Source: a virus. From it: a DNA stretch of 64,000 nucleotides. The stretch lies in IMG/VR virus record IMGVR_UViG_3300035670_000189, positions 1-64,000 of that record; one strand, 5' to 3'. The position numbers were made by a program, and so were the translations under genes. Shown in pieces: positions 60,568-64,000 of the stretch; the stretch's first letter is position 1, and each line of letters begins with the position of its first letter. The notes beneath the pieces were generated by a model. That model made no database searches, was not told the DNA's origin, and worked only from the letters and a program-made list of their open reading frames with translations.

Positions 60568-61458
60568 TCACATTCCCAGTCCGGGCAGGTTGTCGATGAT
60601 CTTCTTGACCTCATCCACTTGCCGCTTGGTCTGGGCACGCAGGTATGCGTCCTCACGCAGGGCGTCAGGGGTCACACCACGCAGTGCTTGGTCGAGCTTG
60701 CGCTGGGCTTCGCTCATCACGGGGTCGCCTGTCACGTTGCACGCATCGAGCAGGTCGATGATGTCGGTGACGTTGGACACCAGCGAGTCACGAAACACCT
60801 TCTTTGTCTGGCTGTCGGCGTAGTCGAGGCGTTCGCTCATCTTACTCAGCGCATCGTGGGCACGAGTCCACACGTCGTTCATGGCCTTGGTCAACTGCTC
60901 ACCGTAGAACTTCTCATACTGCTCACGCATGGACTGGGCCGCCTCGTTCTCGATGTCGAGCCGCCAGTCGCCAGCGTCAGGCATGGGCACAGCCACGTAG
61001 CGGAACCGGAACTTGTCAGTCAGCGCCTCGCGTGACGGGTACTCGTCGGGGTTGAACAGTGCACCGAGCTTGAGTTGGGCGTTCTGAATCTCCCAGTCGT
61101 ACGCATCGAGGAACACGGTCACCAGTCGGGTGAACTCGGTTTGCAGGGCGGTCATGCTCTCGTGGTACTTGAAGTACTGCTTCGTGGGGCACAGCCGCAT
61201 GCCAAGGTCTGACCACGGCATTGTCATGGCGTAGTGTGCGTTGCGTGCATTGGCCGCGAACTTCTGCACTGCATCCAATTCGGCGCAGTCGCCGAGCAAC
61301 TTCTTGGACACGTTGGCCACGCCGGTGGCGGCGTTGTTCTGTGTGGTGACATCCTTGGATGCACGCTTGTCGAGCTTGCGGCCCGTCCATGTACTGATGG
61401 ACAGATCAATGAGCACTGCACTGGAGGCGATGCTCGGGGCTGAAATGTTTGGGTTCAT
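60568..61458 (-). CDS. DUF3150-like partner of the AAA+/VWA module
   Basis: The 296-aa mostly helical protein opens with SSAVLIDLSISTWTGRKLDK (about 12-31), resembling DUF3150 proteins, which occur beside CbbQ/MoxR ATPases and VWA proteins on mobile elements. The rest includes ALFNPDEYPSREALTDKF, FRYVAVPMPDAGDW and a long coiled C-terminus. GGAGAAAGAA precedes the ATG. It is the first gene after promoter P2, so it is likely co-expressed with the AAA+ and VWA proteins. Function unknown. Confidence 0.65.
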   Translation of the reverse strand: MNPNISAPSIASSAVLIDLSISTWTGRKLDKRASKDVTTQNNAATGVANVSKKLLGDCAELDAVQKFAANARNAHYAMTMPWSDLGMRLCPTKQYFKYHESMTALQTEFTRLVTVFLDAYDWEIQNAQLKLGALFNPDEYPSREALTDKFRFRYVAVPMPDAGDWRLDIENEAAQSMREQYEKFYGEQLTKAMNDVWTRAHDALSKMSERLDYADSQTKKVFRDSLVSNVTDIIDLLDACNVTGDPVMSEAQRKLDQALRGVTPDALREDAYLRAQTKRQVDEVKKIIDNLPGLGM

Positions 61459-61510
61459 TTCTTTCTCCTGAAAGGTTGGTTGGTTCGTGCACCGTGAGGT
61501 GCTTCGTTCT

Positions 61511-61527
61511 GTTAGTCGGCGGCTAAC
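61511..61527. promoter_or_regulatory. 17-bp palindrome, copy 2
   Basis: GTTAGTCGGCGGCTAAC, with one mismatch in the second arm, lies in the 5' leader of the DUF3150-like gene, about 35 nt downstream of the predicted P2 start. Confidence 0.75.
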
Positions 61528-61567
61528 ACTGGGTTGGTTATCACTGGACGCCGTATCCAGTATTTGT

Positions 61568-61596
61568 ATTATGCCACACTTGCCTATCTAAGTCAA
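61568..61596 (-). promoter_or_regulatory. Leftward promoter P2 (extended -10)
   Basis: TTGACT (61596-61591), 17 nt, CATAAT (61573-61568) preceded by TGG, an extended -10. It nearly duplicates P1 at 63505-63533, including a GTGATGTTTTGT block upstream (plus-strand reading). It drives the DUF3150-like/AAA+/VWA genes. Confidence 0.85.
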
Positions 61597-61614
61597 GTGT
61601 TTCGTGATGTTTTG

Positions 61615-61797
61615 TTAGCGTTCGTGGTGTTTTATGAGGATACATTCGCTGTTCTTGGCGACGGCACGCACTGCACCTTTCGAGTCGATGTATGTCTGCC
61701 CACACCCGGCGGTGTAGTCCAGCAGGGCCACGAGCGTGAACCCCATGAGCACCAGCCCGATGATGGCTTGCACCAGCCACGTGATGAACGCTCTCAT
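61615..61797 (-). CDS. Small membrane protein with Cys-rich tail
   Basis: The 60-aa protein has an N-terminal membrane helix (ITWLVQAIIGLVLMGFTLVA) and a short periplasmic-type tail with YTAGCGQTYIDSKG and SECILI. ATG 61797 overlaps the upstream stop. It may be exported and disulphide-bonded. Last gene of the P1 operon. Confidence 0.6.
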   Translation of the reverse strand: MRAFITWLVQAIIGLVLMGFTLVALLDYTAGCGQTYIDSKGAVRAVAKNSECILIKHHER

Positions 61798-62000
61798 TTG
61801 CTTTCCTCCCAGCCGAAGGCTGTCACGTTTGATGGTTGGCTCTGCTCGGTGTAGCGGTACATCTGCAACGCCTTGGTTTTGCTCAGCCCACGCCACTCGG
61901 TCGTCGCACCGTCTGCTGTCCTGACGTAGAACATGTAACGGTGCTTGGCCGGTGCGCTCCCAAACATGTCAATGGTTGCGTTGTCTTCAGGCTGTTTCAT
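61794..62000 (-). CDS. Small protein, unknown
   Basis: The 68-aa protein has HRYMFYVRTADGATTEWRGL and then a helix (KTKALQMYRYTEQS). Coupled to both neighbours by overlaps. No domain recognised. Confidence 0.6.
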   Translation of the reverse strand: MKQPEDNATIDMFGSAPAKHRYMFYVRTADGATTEWRGLSKTKALQMYRYTEQSQPSNVTAFGWEESK

Positions 62001-62235
62001 CTTTGCTCTCCTGTTCTTTCTTCACGAGTGCGCCAGCGGCGGCGCTGAACGCTTGGCTCACGTTGAGCAGGTCTGCGAGTTCCCTCTGCACCTGTTTCAG
62101 CACATTGGCGGCGATCACTTTGCTCATGCCCTCCATGAGGGCGGTGGCGATCTGCGGCTTGCGCCGCATGGCCTTGCGCAGGATGTCGAGGGCGTTCTTC
62201 TCCTCATATGTCAGCGTGGCGCGTGCTTCAGTCAT
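61987..62235 (-). CDS. Small helical protein, unknown
   Basis: The 82-aa protein is almost entirely helical, basic at the front (NALDILRKAMRRKPQIATAL) and acidic at the end. It overlaps neighbours at both ends. No domain recognised. Confidence 0.55.
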   Translation of the reverse strand: MTEARATLTYEEKNALDILRKAMRRKPQIATALMEGMSKVIAANVLKQVQRELADLLNVSQAFSAAAGALVKKEQESKDETA

Positions 62236-62470
62236 TTGCTTTCCTTTCGAGCATCTGGTTGTAGGTGTGGTTGTCGGTCGGCTTGCCGTTGCACATCATG
62301 TTGTAGGCGTGGCGCACGTCGCGTGCTTCGTCCTTGGTATCGCACCGTGCGATCTCAATGCGTGTGTCCAGTCGTTGCCCCTCGAACTGATTGCCCGGCC
62401 TGTCCCACCGTTCGGCAGTTGCCCACCGAAACCACCCATCGTGGTCTTTGTAAACCACAAACCCGCTCAT
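62228..62470 (-). CDS. Small protein, unknown
   Basis: The 80-aa protein has a beta-type opening (GFVVYKDHDGWFRWATAERW) and a charged helical end. Coupled by overlap with both neighbours. No family known to me. Confidence 0.55.
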   Translation of the reverse strand: MSGFVVYKDHDGWFRWATAERWDRPGNQFEGQRLDTRIEIARCDTKDEARDVRHAYNMMCNGKPTDNHTYNQMLERKAND

Positions 62471-62814
62471 CCTCGGCTCCCCGCCGCCACGCCTGCGATG
62501 CCATCACGCACGAGTGCTTGCAACATGGCCGTGGTCATCGGCATGAGCTTGACGTACGACGGGCGTGCTTGGCTTTGGTGGCGGGTTGTGCTCTGGCTGT
62601 ACTTGCCCTCGTTCTCGTACCAGTGCACCTCACCGTTGTCGCCCACCTCGGCGACATAGATCGGGAAGTGTGGCCCGTAGCTGTACACCACGTAGATGTC
62701 AGTGTGCCCGTGGCTTGCCGTGCGCCGCTCGGCGTACAGGTTGCTCCCCTTGAACGGTTGGCGTGCTTCGACGAACTTGCGTGCGTTCTTGTTGGCTATC
62801 AGGTGAGTTGTCAT
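62467..62814 (-). CDS. Conserved small phage protein, unknown
   Basis: The 115-aa protein includes HTDIYVVYSYGPHFPIYVAE and WYENEGKYSQSTTRHQSQAR, a pattern I recall in many phage genomes (DUF8033-like, tentative). ATGA overlap with the upstream gene. Possibly an early host-takeover protein. Confidence 0.6.
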   Translation of the reverse strand: MTTHLIANKNARKFVEARQPFKGSNLYAERRTASHGHTDIYVVYSYGPHFPIYVAEVGDNGEVHWYENEGKYSQSTTRHQSQARPSYVKLMPMTTAMLQALVRDGIAGVAAGSRG

Positions 62815-62993
62815 GGCGTTCCCTTTCGTTGGTTGGTGGTGGCTGAATTGAAAACTTCTCGTGCGAGTTCATGCACCTTCCTCAGCACGTCCTCGGGCGT
62901 TTGCATGTTGCCGATTGGTGGACGAGTCCAGTTGCGTATTACCCAAAGGGCGTGGAGCGCGGGGTCTGTTGGCGGCTTGAATTCGGTGTTCAT
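62811..62993 (-). CDS. Small protein, unknown
   Basis: The 60-aa protein contains PALHALWVIRNWTRPPIG and a helical PEDVLRKVHELAREVF. ATGA overlaps on both sides support translation. No domain recognised. Confidence 0.55.
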   Translation of the reverse strand: MNTEFKPPTDPALHALWVIRNWTRPPIGNMQTPEDVLRKVHELAREVFNSATTNQRKGTP

Positions 62994-63214
62994 GTTGTCC
63001 TCTTGGGGTTGAGTTGTTTAAGAAGTTCTGTATCGGCGATGTAAAAGTAATTACTTTTATTCATCGGGGCGATAGTGTGCTTGACGCGCTGGGCGGCTGT
63101 CTCGCCGCATGACAGGCACGTGCGGTAGCCGAGCCGGGCTCGGGCCGGAGGCACACGCTCTGCATAGCACTCGGTGCAGATGAGTTGGTGATAGTGGTGG
63201 GTGGAGTCAGGCAT
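62990..63214 (-). CDS. Small zinc-ribbon protein
   Basis: The 74-aa protein has CTEC and CLSC pairs about 20 residues apart, giving a four-Cys zinc ribbon, with His-rich HHYHQ just before. ATG 63214 has GAGG upstream; the longer frame is shadow coding. Early small zinc proteins often bind host RNA polymerase or nucleic acid; that is inference. Confidence 0.65.
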   Translation of the reverse strand: MPDSTHHYHQLICTECYAERVPPARARLGYRTCLSCGETAAQRVKHTIAPMNKSNYFYIADTELLKQLNPKRTT

Positions 63215-63425
63215 GTGCCACCTCGAAGTTGCCAATCTCAAGGCAGTTGAGCAGATAACCCCGCTCGGTGTGGTCGAGGCGGGATGCACGGATGATGTGC
63301 TGTGCACGGGTTGCGGCGTCGGTGGGTTGCACCTCACCTTTGAACTCCACGGTGTAGCGTGCTTGGGTTGAACCGTCCGGCTGGCGGAACGGCGCGATGG
63401 ATATTGCTGTGCGTTGAGTTGTCAT
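63207..63425 (-). CDS. First gene of the P1 operon, small unknown protein
   Basis: The 72-aa alpha/beta protein has QARYTVEFKGEVQPTDAATR and a helical RAQHIIRASRLDHTERG. AAGGAGCCACAGC precedes the ATG, and the third palindrome lies directly upstream of this SD. Likely an early gene; function unknown. Confidence 0.6.
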   Translation of the reverse strand: MTTQRTAISIAPFRQPDGSTQARYTVEFKGEVQPTDAATRAQHIIRASRLDHTERGYLLNCLEIGNFEVAHA

Positions 63426-63438
63426 GCTGTGGCTCCTT

Positions 63439-63455
63439 GTTAGCCGCCGACTAAC
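63439..63455. promoter_or_regulatory. 17-bp palindrome, copy 3
   Basis: GTTAGCCGCCGACTAAC, with one mismatch, lies between promoter P1 and the SD of the first gene of that operon. Confidence 0.75.
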
Positions 63456-63504
63456 ACGATGTCAGTCTGTGCGGCGTTGGGCCGTTCATCGACCCAACAC
63501 CTAT

Positions 63505-63533
63505 ATTATGCCACAGTATCTTATCTAAGTCAA
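63505..63533 (-). promoter_or_regulatory. Leftward promoter P1 (extended -10)
   Basis: TTGACT (63533-63528), 17 nt, CATAAT (63510-63505) preceded by TGG. Nearly identical to P2. It drives the small genes from 63425 leftward to 61615. Confidence 0.85.
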
Positions 63534-63568
63534 GTAAATGGTGATGTTTTGTAGTGTTTTGTTATGTT

Positions 63569-63991
63569 TCATTCATCCAATAACTCGGGGCGGATTCCAA
63601 GCTCCTCGCGCTGTGCTTCACTCAGATATGGGATGAACTCACGTGGCACCAGCACACCATGGTCGGCTTCAACGAGCACCCGACGGCCAGCCCAGCGGCG
63701 GTTGTCCTTGGCGGCAACGAGGTTGTCGATCAGGATGTTGGATTGGTCTTCGTCGCGGCTCAAGATGTACTTGGGCAGGGTTGCGGGTTCGCCGTTGAAC
63801 TGTCGGCGGCACAGGACATAGACGATCACCTTGGGTGTCAGTACCTTGGTGCCAACGCGCACGGTGGTGATGGGTTTGATGGGCCGAGCGGCTTTGGTGT
63901 CCCAGAGCGGGGTGCCGTATTCATGCACGAGGTCGGGGTCGTAGCGGTAGCGGCTGTGAATCAGCAAGACTTGGGCGGCGGTCAACTTCAT
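63569..63991 (-). CDS. Degenerate HNH-like or unknown early protein
   Basis: The 140-aa protein has a beta-rich middle (RVGTKVLTPKVIVYVLCRRQ) and YILSRDEDQSNILIDNLV, which has the spacing of an HNH core but lacks the usual His. The start ATG 63991 has GGAG 5 nt upstream, at the very edge of the window, so its promoter is not visible. Either an inactive relative of homing enzymes or an unrelated fold. Confidence 0.5.
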   Translation of the reverse strand: MKLTAAQVLLIHSRYRYDPDLVHEYGTPLWDTKAARPIKPITTVRVGTKVLTPKVIVYVLCRRQFNGEPATLPKYILSRDEDQSNILIDNLVAAKDNRRWAGRRVLVEADHGVLVPREFIPYLSEAQREELGIRPELLDE

Positions 63992-64000
63992 GGCGGCTCC

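Noticed and set aside
1-64000. tRNA genes
   Set aside because: I saw no cloverleaf with TTC-type T-loop and acceptor pairing in the few untranslated gaps; a tRNAscan run would be needed to exclude one.

Overview
The window is most of, or all of, a tailed double-stranded DNA phage genome of podovirus-like organisation. It has a terminase pair, portal, scaffold, HK97-fold-type capsid, connector and nozzle proteins and very large internal virion proteins, but no recognisable tail sheath, tail tube or conventional tape measure. The sequence is GC-rich with G/C-favouring third positions, and several small genes resemble those of uncultured freshwater and marine phages and of beta-proteobacterial phages. 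This suggests a virulent phage of an aquatic Gram-negative (perhaps beta-proteobacterial) host; that is inference. I saw no integrase, phage repressor, phage RNA polymerase, DNA ligase or tRNA.

Layout. About 1-39,640 is transcribed rightward and holds the late genes: terminase small and large subunits, portal, a GroES-like co-chaperonin, a DUF2829/Tad2-like protein (candidate anti-Thoeris), scaffold, decoration-like protein, major capsid, an HNH endonuclease behind a terminator, a run of very small basic or structural proteins, connector proteins, a 22-residue-repeat protein, tail fibre, holin and M15 endolysin, nozzle protein, and four large internal/ejection-type proteins ending in a 2047-residue polyvalent protein. 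A convergent terminator (39,641-39,667) meets the leftward half. About 39,720-64,000 is leftward: AEP primase-helicase, SSB-like protein, HTH protein, SNF2 helicase, HNH proteins, a Cas4-like Fe-S nuclease, family A DNA polymerase, DUF3310, MazG-like, HicA-like and VRR-NUC proteins, then tightly overlapped genes of unknown function. Next comes a MoxR-type AAA+ ATPase / 37-residue membrane microprotein / VWA-metallopeptidase / DUF3150-like module, and finally a cluster of small early-type genes.

Regulation. Two near-identical sigma70 extended -10 promoters (61.6 kb and 63.5 kb) start leftward transcription. A 17-bp palindrome, GTTAGYCGSCGRCTAAC, occurs downstream of both and a third time in front of the AAA+ gene. 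Further leftward promoters precede the SNF2 helicase (with an inverted repeat in the spacer and two competing leader hairpins), the HTH/SSB genes, and an HNH gene next to the polymerase. Four intrinsic terminators are visible.

Best candidates for new biology: the AAA+/microprotein/VWA/DUF3150-like module with its palindromes; a 65-codon gene with a perfect Shine-Dalgarno nested out of frame in the 2047-codon virion gene; a short aromatic-A-x-G-G motif recurring in six virion-region proteins; and a Tad2-like protein placed inside the capsid operon. Several genes are too short for routine gene calls (58 aa at 53,118-53,294; 37 aa at 59,256-59,369).
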